A DNA stretch of 59,409 nt from Monoraphidium neglectum (GCF_000611645.1 NW_014013611.1:6539-65947); one strand, 5' to 3'; counted from the first letter of the stretch, positions 1 through 13,368 are shown. Numbers and translations are program-made. The notes: generated from the sequence alone by a model not told the origin.

Positions 1-838
1 GCGGCGGGGCGTGCAGGGGGCCGATGGGGGGCGCATATAGGTTTTTGGGGCGTGTGCGAGCGTTTGGCCGTCACCCGCCAGCATGCCCAAACAGCGATGA
101 TGCTGCAGGAATATTGTCATGGCAACGCAAGTGCTGCCCTCCACATCAGCTATGGAGGCGAGATGTACCCTGTATGCCCCCTACTCGGCGGCGGGGAACA
201 CTTGTGTTCCCCAGGGATCAGCTGGAGTGACGCCTGGGTGACACCCCCTTGGCACGCCGCCCACGTACGTTTGTTTCTTCTTCTCATTTGCACGTGTTGT
301 GCGCTGCTGGCCACAGAGCAGCAGGCGCGAGCACAGGATTTTCACAACCACCCTCCCAGCCCTGGGGGGACGGCAGGCGCCGCGCGGCGCGCCGAGCCGT
401 TGCGTGCGCTGCAGCAGCGTGCAGGTCGGGCGGCGGCCGGCGGGCCTGACTCTTTGGGCACTTGGGTATTCAGTTGCCCCATCCTACCCCCACACACTTT
501 GGTTGTAACCTGGAACCCGCGAGCGCACAGCTGATCTGTTTGGATCAAGTCACATGCATTTGTCACCTTCACCACGAGTCAATGATCAGGAAGCCGCTGG
601 TTCACCAGCATGCACCGTCATCGTATCATACCCCACCAGGACAAGATGACTTGCTGCTTGTCACGCGTAAATTGAGCCTGTGCGGCCTTCAAGCAACGGA
701 GTGCTCGGGCTCATCTGGCGGCAAGATTTTGATCTCTTGATCTGGGATCGGCAGCGGATGCACGGTTCACGAACTTTTCACAAGCGTAAAACATCTTCGG
801 GTTGAAAGACAACGCGCCTAGAATATGCAGTGGTGTAA
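1..838. other. No gene recognised at the left edge
   Basis: Several overlapping reading frames are open on both strands, but none shows a domain, a hydrophobic pattern or splice sites that I recognise. It may hold the tail of a gene beginning outside the window, plus the upstream region of the gene starting at 839. No TACCGTA motif is present here. Confidence 0.3.
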
Positions 839-1572
839 ATGGAAATGGCGGGAGCGCCAAAGTGCTCTGTTCTGGACATCTTTCAGGGCATTGATGATCA
901 TGCAGCAAGCAATAGTGACGCAGAGGGTGGCGTAGGTGAGGGGACCCTTTCTTTGGCACCCCCGCGACTGGTGCACGGCGCTGGCTGCGTCACCACTGCT
1001 GTATTTGCCCATGGCCGCCTTCCCTGTTGCCGCTGCTGCATCCCCATTCGCGCATTGCATGCAGGGCCCATCAAGGCTGCAGCGGTCCGCATACGTGGCT
1101 CAGCCGACCACCAGCTGCTGTTCCTCGCCCAGGATGGCGCACAACGCTTGCCTTCGGCTTTTATGCTGCGCCGCAGCCCCCAGGGCCAGCGGACAGCTGG
1201 CGGAAGTGCTGGCGGCGTGCCTCTGCGCCTATCGCCGTTGACGCCACCCCCCAGCGGCGCTGACGGTGGTGATGAGGTGCTTGCTGTTGGCTGCGTGGCC
1301 GTGGGGCCGTTGGGAGTCAAGTGCCCGGCTGTCGTGACACGCACAGGCACGTCTCTGGCCGTCCGACAGCTGAGCTATGATGGCGGCGGCGAATGCAGTG
1401 GGCAGCCCGCGCACGGTTCTGGCGGCTGGCTCTTTGAGACGTCTCAAGAGTTGCACCATGCAGCCGTTGCCGGCGCGGCGAGCAATGCCTGCGCCCTTTG
1501 GGACGGCCCTGTGGTCTCCATCCAGATGCGAGGCAACAGCAGCGTCGGCGTAGCCTCAGAGGGACAGCAGCG

Positions 1573-1665
<93 letters not shown>

Positions 1666-4600
1666 GCAGCCGCAGCAGCAGCCACAGCAGCAGCAGCAGC
1701 AGCAGCAGCAGCCACAGCCACACCAGCAGCGTGCGGGCAGCATGCAGAAGCGGGGCACCTGCTGCGAGGGGCTCCTGCTTTTTTCACATGGGCTTTGTGG
1801 CCAAGGGGGACAGGGCTGGGGCTGCTTGGAGTTGCCTTTGACCAGTGCAGGCCTCCTGCGGCTGCTGCCCACAGGCACGCCACAGCGCACCAGCTGGGCG
1901 GCAGCAGCAGCGACAGAGCAGCTGGGATGGGGCCTAGTGCATTGCAGCGCTGGAAGCGATGGCAAGCTGGATGCCTGGGTATGGCTTGGGCCCCAGGGAC
2001 AGCAGCAGCAGCACAGCGGGCTGCACGACGAGCAGCACAGCCAGGAGGAGAACGGCGGCAGGCTGGCAGCTACCGGCTGCGTTCTGCTGCAGCTCGCTGT
2101 AAGCGGCGGCATCAACGGCGGCATAGAGCTGAGCGGCTGGTGGGCGCTCGGGGCTCCTGACGTGTCGGCCGCATGCTGGATCAGTGGAAGCAGCAGCGCA
2201 TGCGTCAGTGAGCTGTTATTGCGGGGGCAACGGCAAGACTGTCGCCGGGAGCAGCAAGAGCAGCAAGAGCAGCAGCAGTGGATAGCTCTGGGATCCAGCA
2301 GCGGTTGGGTCGCGGTCTTGGACCTGCAATCTGGGGCCGTGGCAGCTGCCGCACAGGTGACAGGCGCAGTCTTGCAGATAGAGATGGTGCCACGAGTTGC
2401 CATTGGTCGGCAAACACTTGCTGCGGCACTTGCTGTGCTGCACGCGGCAGGGCAGGCTGGCAGCAAAATGCAGCAACCGCACCCTCAGCAGCGGAGCAGG
2501 CGGCGGCGGGTGAGCTCAGAACCGGTCAGCCAAGGTCAAGGCGGGCTGGTGGTTACCCTGTTGTCCGGAGCAGGCAGCAACAGCAGGAGCCCAAGCGTTG
2601 GCGGCGCTGCAGGGGACAAGAATGCCAGAATGCAGCAGTTTGCACTCATCAAAGGCGCAGCAGCGCTGGTCGTGCCTGGCGGCGGCATCGGCCTCGTTGC
2701 ACCACCGGCCGACTTGTCATCCGAAGCTGCTGTGCAAGAGGGATGCCGGGTGGGGGGTGCAGACAGGGCTGTGGCGGTCGTGATTCTGCACACCAGCGGC
2801 GGCGGCGGTGGCGAAGACAGCGGCGAGCCAACCTGCGGCGGCACTGACGGCGGAGAGCCCGTGGGGGAGCGCTGCGAGGTGCTTCTGCCTGAAGACCGGG
2901 GCAGCAGCACCGGCGGCGCTGCAGGGCGCCTGTCGGCGGTGTGCCTCATGGCCGGGCCCGCTGAGGATGGCTGCGAGGGGGACGCCTCAGGTCGAGAGGA
3001 CGTGGCAGCGGCCAGCACTGGCCAGGGCGGACAGGTCAGCTTTCCGGCCGAGGCGGAGGGACTGGGTGCCATCCTGGGCTCTTTGCGGAGCCTGTGGCAG
3101 CAAGGTGGGCCGTGCTGCTCAGGGCTGGGTGCTTTCGTTCTAAAATGCGCTCCTGTGATGGGCTCTGATTGTGCTTGGCTGCTCTGCACAAGTACACATG
3201 GCACCCTGCACCACACGTACACGTGGCATCACGCCTTACACGAACAGGCCTGGCAAATTCAAGCGCTGCGCATTGCTGTCTTTGTTGCGCCCACCACCTT
3301 GCAAGCTCAAACCTTTGATTGCGCAACATCCCCCCTCCCCCCCCCCCCAAAAAAAACACGGTCCCAGGCTGCCAAGACGTTGGCCGTCTCACCTGGGCAA
3401 TTTCAGCGCGGCGCGGTGCCCTCACCGTCGCCGCCTCAAACCTCTCCAGCCTGGCCGCGGCATCTATACAGCAGCCCGCCCTGCAAATCATGTGCGGCGG
3501 CCGGGGCACCGGCGACGATTGCATGACGGCGGCCCAAGTGGTGGCGACAGCGGTGCCGGTGCGCCAGCAGTCACTGCCGCTGGGGGCGCTCGATCCTTGC
3601 GGTGCAGTGGCGGCGCTCTTGGTGCTGCTGCGGCAGCAGGCAAGCAGCCGCGGAGCACCGAGCATCGCATCGGCAGCATCGGCAGCCGAGTTGGAGGTGC
3701 GGGGTCTGACAGCGCCAGCCGCGCAGCTGCTGCTGGAGCTCCGCAGCTGCAGTTGCAAGGTCATGGGGGACGAGGCGGTCATCACCGCACAGATCCAGCC
3801 GGCAGTCGTGACGGGGTTAGAACCCTTGGCTTCCAGCGCTTCCATCGGCCCTGCGAGTGCGGCCGGAGGCGGCAGTAGAGACTGTGCGGCCCGGCGGTGG
3901 GAGGGCCCTGCTGTGCGGCCCAACCAGGCCGCCCTGCTGGTGTGGCATGCGGCGCTCCCACTATCCGCGCACAGCAGCTGGCAGTGGGACGCGGCGGCAG
4001 GGCTGCTGACCGTGGAGGCGGCGGTGGGGCTCGCCCAGCTGCTGCCGGTTGTGGCAGCGCAGCAGAGGGCGCGGCAGGAGGTGCGGTGGCGGCGCGCGTC
4101 TGCTCACGGCGGCAGGACGGCGCCATCTCCGCCAGGGACTGCTGCGCGTGGCGCCCTGGAGGAGGAGGGCTGGGCTATCAGCGAGGGTGGGGAGGTGGGG
4201 CAGGCCAGCAACCCCTACGTTGAAATCGTCGAGGAGCTGTCCACAAGTGCGCTGGACGGCGCAGGCAGCGGCAACGACGACGCCCGAGGCTGCAGCAGCA
4301 GCGCCACAGGCTGCGACGGCAGCAGCGCAGAATATTGCTGGCTGGAGGTGGGCGTGGTCGTTTCAGCAGAGGTCCTCCCCATGCTGGCGAAAGGCGGCAG
4401 CGGTAGCGCGGCAGTGCCGCAGGCCAGCGGGGTGCTGCTGCTGCAGCCGGTCGGGGCAGCCGTTGAGGAGTGGGCGGCGCAGCGGCTCGGGAGCTGTGCC
4501 CCGGTGCAGAACCCAGCCTCTGCAACAGCTGCCGTGGAGGGTGACCAGCCAGCTTTGGGCGGGCGAGCGAGGCTGGTGATGCACGGGCGAGCGGCATGCG

Positions 4601-4689
4601 AGGAAGCGGGAGAAGCCACAGCGCGAACGGTAGCACAGGGCTTGCTGGCAGGTGATGACACTCGCCAGGCCCGGCAGCAGCAGCAGGAA

Positions 4690-4746
<57 letters not shown>

Positions 4747-5326
4747 GTAGGGTACAACGACACCAGTCAACGATATGATGAGCAGCAGGATGAGGATGAT
4801 GACGACCATGCGATCATCGAGGAGTCAGAGCTCAGTGAATCATCTCACCCCATTACGCTGACCCAGCCGCCGCGTGCGGTTATGGCAGCAGCAGCGGTGG
4901 CAGCGAGACAGCAGCAGCAGCAGTTAGTGTCAGGAGAGGGCGACGCATTGGCGGCAGTCCAGCTGCCAGCCTTGCGGATGCGAGATGCGGCAGCGCCCAC
5001 AGAGGAGCTGCCGGATGTTCAGGGGGCAGCGGTAGCGGTGGCATTGACCGGGGGGATCATGGCGGCGTTGCCAGACATACCGCACGAGTCGCGGTGTCTG
5101 CGGAGGGGTGATAGTGCTGCTGAGCTCAAGGACATGAGACAGCCAGCAGCGCCAAGCAGCAGCGGCGGAGGTGGCGCAGTAGACATTGATCGGGACACCG
5201 CTGCTCATCCCTGCATGCATCAGCGACGACACCTGCTGGTGCATGGCGGTTCAAGGGGCTCCTTGGCGGTGATGCTGCGGGCGCTCGTCTTGGACATGGG
5301 TTTTGAGCTTGCAGGCGGCGCAGGGT

Positions 5327-5363
<37 letters not shown>

Positions 5364-5943
5364 GTGGCAGCAGCCGTGGCAGCAGCCGTGGCAGCAGCCG
5401 TGGCAGCAGCCGTGGCAGCAGCCGTGGCAGCAGCCGTGGCAGCAGCCGTGGCAGCAGACGTGGCAGCAGACGTGGCAGCAGCAACAGCAGCAACAGCAAG
5501 CAGCAGTGGAGGCTGCTTGCGCAGCAGCAGACAGCGGCATGCACATCTGCCTTGTGCTGCGTCCCCCCTCGCCCTGGGCTGCGCCGCAGCGGGCCCAGGC
5601 GCCAAAACTTGGATGCACAAAATCAGGCCCCTACCTTGAGCTGCTTCTGCATGGTCGTGAAGAGCTGGCGGAAGCACAGCTGTGCGGCAGCTGCCTGGCT
5701 GACCTGGAGCTGCTGCGTGTCGCGCTGGTGCAGGCAGCAGCCCAGGCCATGAGCTTGGAACAACGCTCCAGCAGCTGCACTAGAGACGACAGCGGTGCTG
5801 ATGCCGGTGTCGGCCACACGTGTGGCCTGCGTGTTGAGGAGAGCCCCGCCAGTCGTGAGTCCCTGGCTGGCTGTGCTGCCGCCATTGACGCGCTTGAAGA
5901 GGCCTTGGCACTGCACAGCCGCGCAATAGAGGCCGCTCTGAAG

Positions 5944-6017
<74 letters not shown>

Positions 6018-6026
6018 CCAGCACCA

Positions 6027-6077
<51 letters not shown>

Positions 6078-6309
6078 ACACGGGCATCATTGGGATGCAG
6101 GCGCCACTAACGTCGGTCGCGACCAGCGGGGTAGCAGCGGCCTCTTCGTGCAGCAGCCTGGGAAGCGGGTCGCGGCAGAGGCGGACGACTGCGGCATGTT
6201 GCGGCTGGTGCCGTCCGGCAGTGCCCGCTGCGACGCCCTGTGGTTGGCTTGCTTGAGGGCTCAGGCCGACCTTGACACGGCAGTGGCGCATCTTGGTGCA
6301 GCAGCATGA
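839..6309 (+). CDS. Giant glutamine-rich protein of unknown function (about 1,751 aa, two exons)
   Basis: I do not recognise this protein. The ATG at 839 opens a frame to about 3191. A second long frame in another phase runs to the stop at 6309. The best join is exons 839-3191 and 3407-6309 (donor GTACAC, acceptor TTTCAG, phase 1), which keeps frame and avoids the stop at about 3526. The protein is rich in Gly, Ala and Ser. It carries polyQ blocks at 1565-1729, 4675-4743, 5338-5361 and 5944-6078, and a QQPW repeat at 5356-5475. Between the Q blocks are short hydrophobic strands ending in small residues (for example GWVAVLDLQSGAV), which could be propeller blades; that is a weak guess. An acidic patch lies near 4790-4830. 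No transmembrane segment or catalytic motif stands out. Its mixed CAG/CAA coding and uninterrupted frame over 5 kb argue for a real gene. The exact intron is uncertain. Confidence 0.6.
1565..1729 (+). repeat. CAG/CAA/CCG polyglutamine tract
   Basis: Interrupted CAG tract within the giant protein gene, coding mostly Gln with scattered Pro. In other frames it reads as long poly-Ala, poly-Ser or poly-Leu, which are shadows and not genes. Confidence 0.95.
4675..4743 (+). repeat. CAG polyglutamine tract
   Basis: CAG-rich tract with a few GAA, CAC and CAG variants, coding Gln in the giant protein. It is followed by an acidic Asp/Glu stretch. Confidence 0.95.
5356..5475 (+). repeat. 12-bp minisatellite coding (QQPW)n
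   Basis: Ten tandem copies of a 12-bp unit, CAGCAG plus CCGTGG. The first eight units code Gln-Gln-Pro-Trp; the last two have ACG in place of CCG and code Gln-Gln-Thr-Trp. The array directly follows a pure CAG tract and is followed by further CAG/CAA codons, so it probably arose by mutation and unit amplification inside a polyQ tract. Confidence 0.97.
5944..6078 (+). repeat. CAG/CAA polyglutamine tract with His interruption
   Basis: About 45 codons of CAG and CAA near the 3' end of the giant gene, interrupted by two His codons around 6016-6024. The CAA interruptions would be expected to stabilise the tract relative to pure CAG. Confidence 0.95.
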
Positions 6310-6874
6310 GCGCCGGGTCAGGGCGGCAGTGCAGTCACAGCCGCAGTCTGCCGACACCCATTTGATGTGAGACTCAACTGCTGCAATCCCGTTGCCCGCT
6401 CTAGCTGTTGTAAGGACCGTGAATGAAATGAAAGCCATCCACCGACACGTCAATGAGTTCAGCTGGATGCAGCTTTGTACAATCGAAAGGCGTGCAGCAG
6501 CATGTCGGTGGCGAAAAATGTCAGCTGGATGGTGCTCAAAGTTGGCGTGCTTCTGGGGCTGGGGCTGAGCCACACCCAAACCATCCCTGCTTTGACCATG
6601 ATGGCAGTTGCGCATTGAGCCCATCGCCACACTAAGAGTTGGAACTGTGGCGCGGCTGAACCACAGTTCATAATGTGCTGAAGTGCAAAGGAGCTCACAC
6701 ACATCTTCTAATGTGATTCAAAGGCATCAATTCTGAGGGATTGCACTGTCACCGCGCAGACACCCCGGCCTTGTGACCGAGTGACACCGGCCATGAAAGC
6801 CGGCTCGAAAGGTTGGTTGGTAGCTAAAAGCAGAAGATGTGAGCGAAGCATCCTTACGCGCCAAAAATGTTAAA
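6310..6874. other. Intergenic, tandem genes
   Basis: Spacer between the stop of the giant protein gene and the ATG of the METTL22-like gene. An in-frame TAG at 6821 precedes that ATG. I see no further gene or clear regulatory element. Confidence 0.4.
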
Positions 6875-8329
<1,455 letters not shown>

Positions 8330-8513
8330 CCGCAAGTACAGCAGGTGCCGCTTCGACAAACTTGTTGAGACTGATCACAGGTGGCAGCAAGTCGATGCAG
8401 GACCAGTGTTATGATGCATGCATGAAACCCAAGTCACTGGCTGACGGTTGCGCAGAGATGGCGATGAAACTTTGCCAGCTCTGTAATATACAATGTTGCA
8501 CCACAGCTGGGCG

Positions 8514-10027
8514 TCATGAGCCGCCACCGAAGCCTGCCGACCTGCACTGCGGACAAAACCACTTCCTGCAGGGGTGAGCAAGGGTAAGCAGAGGTATGCA
8601 GCAGGGATCGGCAAAGTGGCTGCGCAAGCATGGCCCAACACGTATGGAACCAGCAAACGCGCTCTGCTCAGACTCCGAAACCGGCAGGCCCACGGCTCAG
8701 CGCCCGCCCCCTACCCCTGCATCTGCCCCGCTCACCCCTTGGGCTGCTGCGTGATGCCGACGCATTCGTAGTGGAACCACTCTATGAAGCAGTCCGGGTT
8801 GTCGCAGGCAATCATCTCGCCGTAGCTCACGTTGTTGCACACGCAGTAGCGCGGCTCGCTGCTGTCAGCCAGCGCGGTGGCAGCCGCCAGCGCCATGGGC
8901 GCTGCCTGCGCTGCCACTGGGGACCCTGAGGGCACAAAGAGGTGCGGTGCACACAGCAAGTGTGAGCCGTAGAGGCACTCGTGCAGCCAGCCCCGTCACT
9001 TCACAAGTGATGCTGGACCCACGCCGCCTGTCAAGCCCCAAGCATCACGGCGTTAGATGCAGGCCCCTAAACCACCCTGCTGCCAGTGCCCGCACCTGCG
9101 CCTGCTGGCTCCGTGCCGCCGCCGGTGCCCTTGCGCCGCGTGTACTTGCGCTTCTGCCGCACTGCCCCTGGTGCGTTGGCGGGGTAATCTGACTCTATGC
9201 CCAGGGCCTTGGACGCGGTCTCGCCATCCTGGCAAGATGGTGGGGGTGGGGGTGGGGTGCACAATCAAGGGCGAGGACCCAGCAGTCCGTGCACAACAAC
9301 TGCTTTTGCCATGACTCGCACGCTGCACTGCGTTGAGGTCGAGACCCACAGCACGCTCGCTCAGCCGTCCCACCCATCGGGCGCGAGCCAGCCCCGGAGC
9401 CCCGACACCTCAGCCGCCGTCCCTGCCCTTGCGCCTTGCCCCGTCCCCCTGCCCGACCTTGAGCCCCAGGCGCGCCCTGTCTGAGTAGAGGTCCCCGTCG
9501 AAGGCACGCAGATCCTCGTCCAGCTGGCGGATGTGGCCGTCCACAAAGTCATAGCACTGCGCGGCGATGCGCACCTGCATGACAGCGTACGGCGCGCAGG
9601 AATGGAGGGGAGCGCGTGTGGCGAGACTGTCAGTCAGCGCGACGTCATTGTGTTCGCCAGGCGGCTGCCAGAAGGTGTTGCTCGTCAACTAAGGAGTGAA
9701 TAGCAAGGCTGCTGCGGCCCGTCAGTGATGCTATTCACCCCCTTTCCCCCCCACCAAACCACCCGACCCCCCGCGCACCTTCTCCTCGGACAGGCTGAGT
9801 ATTTTCTGCATGTCAGCGTTGATCTCATCTCGCTGCGCAGCCTCCGCCTTGGTGCGCTGCTTTTTGTTGGGCGCGCTGCCGGCCAGGCTGTCGCGGCACT
9901 TGTCCTCGACCGCGGCCTGCAGGGCTGCCACGCGCTCGTCGAGGTCGCGGATCAGCTTGAACAGGCGCTGCAGCTGTGGCGGCACGTCATGCACGCGGTC
10001 CACATACTTCTTCAGGTAGCTCGCCAT
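8514..10027 (-). CDS. ING: ING-family PHD-finger histone reader (246 aa, five exons)
   Basis: Inhibitor-of-growth type subunit expected in a histone acetyltransferase or deacetylase complex, reading H3K4me3 through its PHD finger. Exons on the minus strand: 10027-9779, 9574-9458, 9228-9096, 8925-8736, 8565-8514; all phases close. The N-terminal coiled ING domain includes [19 protein letters not shown] and the typical [13 protein letters not shown] basic linker ([10 protein letters not shown]) follows. The PHD begins [20 protein letters not shown] and continues WFHYECVG; the last exon adds KWFCPQC, completing C4HC3. The aromatic and Ser/Met cage positions for trimethyl-lysine are present. Without the last exon the finger would be truncated by the stop-like TGA that belongs to the GTGAGC donor. 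Divergent with BLOS1 and convergent (184 bp) with the METTL22-like gene. Confidence 0.93.
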
Positions 10028-10538
10028 CACAAAGTCGCCAGCCCTCCAGGGCCGCCCAGGGGCCACCCAGGGGTCGTGGATGCAAGGGCGTGCTGCGCCC
10101 GGTTGCTGCCGCTGCCGGCCGCGCTGTTGCGTGGGCCTCGTAGCAGGATTATGCGCTGCTGCTTGCAGGTCCGCACAAAAATAAGGTCTGTGGGGCTTTC
10201 GCCGTGCTTCAAGGATGCGCCCCGCCCCGCAGCACCTGTCGTGTGCGTCTGGCCCGCTTCGCACGCAGCGTGCGCACGCGTGACGCTGGCGTGGCAGGCA
10301 ATACGGGAGGGTTCCTACTAGTGCGTAGATTGGTACTCGCGTGCCCCTGGTCGGGCAAAGTGGAGGGCGTGGAAGAGCTGGTAACAAAAGACGCACAACA
10401 CGGGAGTCAAGACCGTCCTTTGTATTATTGTTCCAGAAATCATGAGCAATTTTGCTATTTCACATTGCCCTGCAGATACCGGCGACGTGGTTCCACATTA
10501 AACAATCCTGCGATCAAAATGATCTGATCGAGTGCCAC
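10028..10538. promoter_or_regulatory. Divergent intergenic region ING / BLOS1
   Basis: Presumed shared promoter region of about 0.5 kb between two outward-reading genes. No TACCGTA motif and no other clear element was seen. Confidence 0.4.
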
Positions 10539-11522
10539 ATGTTTCAAAACCCCGTGCACAAGGCGTGGCAGAAGCAGTCTGCTCTCAAGGCCGAGGCAGG
10601 TGAGCAGCCTGCGGGGATGCCCGATGCATGCGGTTGCTCAAGTCGGCCATGTAACACATCAGGGCGCCACGACCCTCGCCACGCAGAGGCGCATGCTGCA
10701 AGCGCCCTGAGGGCTGCAGCCAAGCTTTCGGACGTGCTCACCGATTCGCTCAACGAGGAGGTTCGCGAGGTGTGGTGGGCAGCGGCGGGGCCGCGTTGCG
10801 GGCGGTGGTGGTGGGGCGGGTTGTTCCAGGCAAGAACATGGTAAACGATAGGGGTGGTGGCATCTCTTCGCAGGGGCGCATGCAGGGTGGCACGAGGGGC
10901 AATTCGCACAAACGCTGAGTCAACTGGATGGACAGCTGATCAACCTGGCACACCGCCGCTCGTGATGTGGCCTTGCGCAAGCCTGGGGTACAGCTAACGG
11001 AATTCCCTTCCCCACCTCCCTGGCCCCCACAAGCCCCCCAAGTCACCATAATCCCTCTCCCGCCGTTCTCCTGCAGAACTGTGAGATCTCACTGCGTCCC
11101 CCCTCGACCCTCCCCTGCAGATCTACGAGACCCAGAAGCTGCTTGAGACGGAGTCTCAGCTGCTTCGCCGCGAGCTGTCAGAGGCGCGCGCGACCCTGAC
11201 CGCCTGGCAGGCCAAGCTGCGCGTGCTGCAGGAGGGCCTCAAGGGCGCGGGGGACCTGGAGCACTACGCAGAGTACCTGGCCAGGGAGGCCGCACTGGTG
11301 GCGCGCGCCAGCGCAGAAAAGGGCCTGCTGGGGGGCGCAGGACGCGCGGCGGCGGCAGTCGCCTCGTCGGGTGCTGCTATTAGCGGCGGCGGCGGCGATT
11401 CCGGGGCAGCGGGACAGGCAAGCAGCGCCATCGTCGTTGGTGACGCCGCGGTGGACGAGCAGGCGAGTGCTTTGCTGCCTCTCAGCTCCCATCTGCCGTT
11501 GTCGCGTGGCGCCAGCAGATGA
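10539..11522 (+). CDS. BLOC1S1: BLOS1 / BLOC1S1 subunit (181 aa, three exons)
   Basis: Coiled-coil subunit shared by the BLOC-1 and BORC complexes, acting in endosome and lysosome trafficking. Exons: 10539-10599, 10687-10769, 11121-11522. With these junctions the protein is colinear with animal BLOS1 without gaps from the N-terminal KQ-rich helix through LSDVLTDSLNEEV, REIYETQKLLE, the AWQAKL helix and the GAGDLEHYAEYLA segment (animal counterpart IGDVENWARSIE). A 60-aa Gly/Ala/Ser tail has no animal counterpart. The exon 2 acceptor at 10686 was chosen because it gives the same helix length as the animal protein. The stop at 11520-11522 is only 27 bp upstream of the next gene's ATG. Confidence 0.85.
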
Positions 11523-11549
11523 TGGCGGTGTACTGAGCGGCGGCTGCAG

Positions 11550-13026
11550 ATGGCCGACGATGGAGGGCCTGACGGGGCCGTGGATGGTGTCGTCCAGGCC
11601 CTCTGGGTGAGCAGGCATGGATACCGTTTATGTGTGTGTGTGTGGGGGGGGGGTTGTTTGAGGGGTAATAATCTTACTGTTCTGGCTCAGTTGCCACGCC
11701 CTGTCTTGTGAAGAGCTGGTGTTCACACACAATGCGTGCGCTTTCGGCAGGATGGCATCGGCCGCTTCCGCCCGCTGGTCAAGCACCGCGAGCGCCTGGC
11801 CTATGACGCTCTGGCGGTGGCCTGCGGGTTGCGAGCGGTGGCCATGGTTGATTACGCACGTGTGCAGCCTCACGAGCTTCGCGCGGCGCTCGTGTCACTG
11901 AGTGGCGCCGGCGGGTTTCAAGGTGCGGACGCTAGTCACTTGTGTATTGTGAAGCGCCTGGCCTGGCGCTGCCGTGCCTGTTCCTTCAGGCCAGTCCTAC
12001 CTTGTAACATGCCTTTCTCGTCATGGAGGGACCTGTGTCGCACCCTGACACCCCTCCTGCCCGCTTTTCATGCCACGTCTGCGGCCACCAGGTGGAGTGC
12101 TGGTGCTCGACGGCTGCTGCTACATCGCTGACCTGGCGCATCTGGAGCGGCGCCTGGAGGGCTGTCTGGGGGAGGGTGGCTGCGGCTGCAGCGCAATGGG
12201 CGGCAGCAGCAGCAGGGGCGGCGCCAGCAGCCACAGCACAACACAGCCCGTGCTGGTCAGCTTCGAGGGCGCTTCACCTGCATTGGCGGGCCATGCTCAG
12301 GCGCAGGTGAGATGAAAGCGCAAGCGCGTCACGCCCAGGCTCCTGACTGGCGAGGCACAACACATCCAGCCAGCAGGCAGCCACAGGCGTGGGATGATGG
12401 CACGCAAGCCGTGCTGCACGTTGGTGTCAAGCACGCACGACCCTGCTTCACTCGCTGCGCAGGCCCTGAAACGCCAAATGTGGCCCCTGCTAGCAGCTGT
12501 CAGACAGTGCCACGCGGCCGTTACGGATTCCACTGCGGGCGCAGGAGCTGCGGATGAGCCGGCCTGGCCTGTGCTCAACCTTGGCACAATTGCAGGGCTG
12601 CCTTGCATGCCTACGCTCAACGGCTGGCTGCTGGGCTACCCAGTGATCTACTGCGTATGCGGCTATGAGGATGCAGCAAAGGCCAGCAGGCTGCTGTCTG
12701 CGGGTCGGCTGCACCTGTTTACAATACGCTTGCCCTGCACGGCGCTGCGGCAGCTGACCGGTCAACACACTGCTGGCAATGTCAGTAGCACCGGGCGCAG
12801 GCTCGTCGTCAACACGTCGCTGCTGGCCTTCTCAGTCCCTGAAGAGCTGCACACGGCGGAAGTGGACCAGGCGGTGGCACTTATGATGGCGGCGGCACGT
12901 GCAGCGGTGGCCGGTGAAGCTGGCAGCTGCACCGGGGCAATGCCTCCCACCCGCGTTGCTAGCATCTGGGGTGCGCTGCCCATCCTGAGCGTCGAGACCG
13001 TCGGCCCAGGTGCATTTTCCCTGTAG
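11550..13026 (+). CDS. UPF0739 / C1orf74-like protein (335 aa, four exons)
   Basis: Best match from memory is the UPF0739 (C1orf74, DUF4504) family, whose function is unknown. Exons: 11550-11606, 11751-11922, 12092-12306, 12463-13026; phases 0, 1, 0. The first exon codes a short acidic leader starting MADDGGPDGAVDG. Then follow LAYDALAVACGLRAVAMVDY, VLVLDGCCYIADL, LNLGTIAGLPCMPTLNG, LLGYPVIYCVCGYED and a C-terminal LLAFSVPEELH segment. The family has the same order: a Leu-rich helix ending in an Asp-Tyr, then a LLGYPVxY strand, then an SFSVP segment. There are no transmembrane spans and no known catalytic motif. It lies 27 bp downstream of BLOS1 on the same strand, so its own promoter would have to sit inside BLOS1, or the two share an mRNA. 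Confidence 0.65.
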
Positions 13027-13368
13027 TGCTGTGTTGCGTGTCTGCGTGGCAGCTGGCCACATCCGAGGCGCTTGGATGTTGCATCAGGTGGGTGAGCGAC
13101 ACATGCAGAGCCGAGTCTGATCAATGAACTACGATAGTGCAGCAGAGCACCCTGCAGGCGCGATGTAAGCCACGGCATCCACGAGAACATGACGGTACCA
13201 GTAATGCACTGCCGCTTCCGTCTGATGGAATTGCCTGTCACATCCCACCTTGCCAATCACATAGCATACCGTAGTACGGTACCTCTGCACCGAGATCGCA
13301 CAACTTTCGCGCCTGATCACCCGGCTTGCTTTGCACCGCGTCCCCGCTGAGGCGCAATACTCGCACTT
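13027..13368. promoter_or_regulatory. Upstream region of TBCA with paired TACCGTA motifs
   Basis: Contains the near-palindrome ATACCGTAGTACGGTAC at 13266-13282, that is TACCGTA (13267-13273) facing TACGGTA (13275-13281), about 90-100 bp before the TBCA ATG. Confidence 0.4.

Noticed and set aside
1317..2466. Long antisense frames rich in Ala, Cys or Leu opposite the giant protein gene.
   Set aside because: They are shadows of CAG tracts on the other strand, with no independent coding features.
8732..8735. Apparent stop truncating the ING PHD finger after GITQQPKG.
   Set aside because: The TGA is part of a GTGAGC splice donor; the exon at 8565-8514 restores the remaining KWFCPQC ligands.
10852..10966. 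Open segment in BLOS1 intron 2 reading GQFAQTLSQLDGQLINLAH, which looks like a coiled-coil exon.
   Set aside because: Joining 10769 directly to 11121 gives gap-free colinearity with animal BLOS1; including this segment needs an awkward acceptor and breaks phase or requires a 4-nt microexon near 11077.
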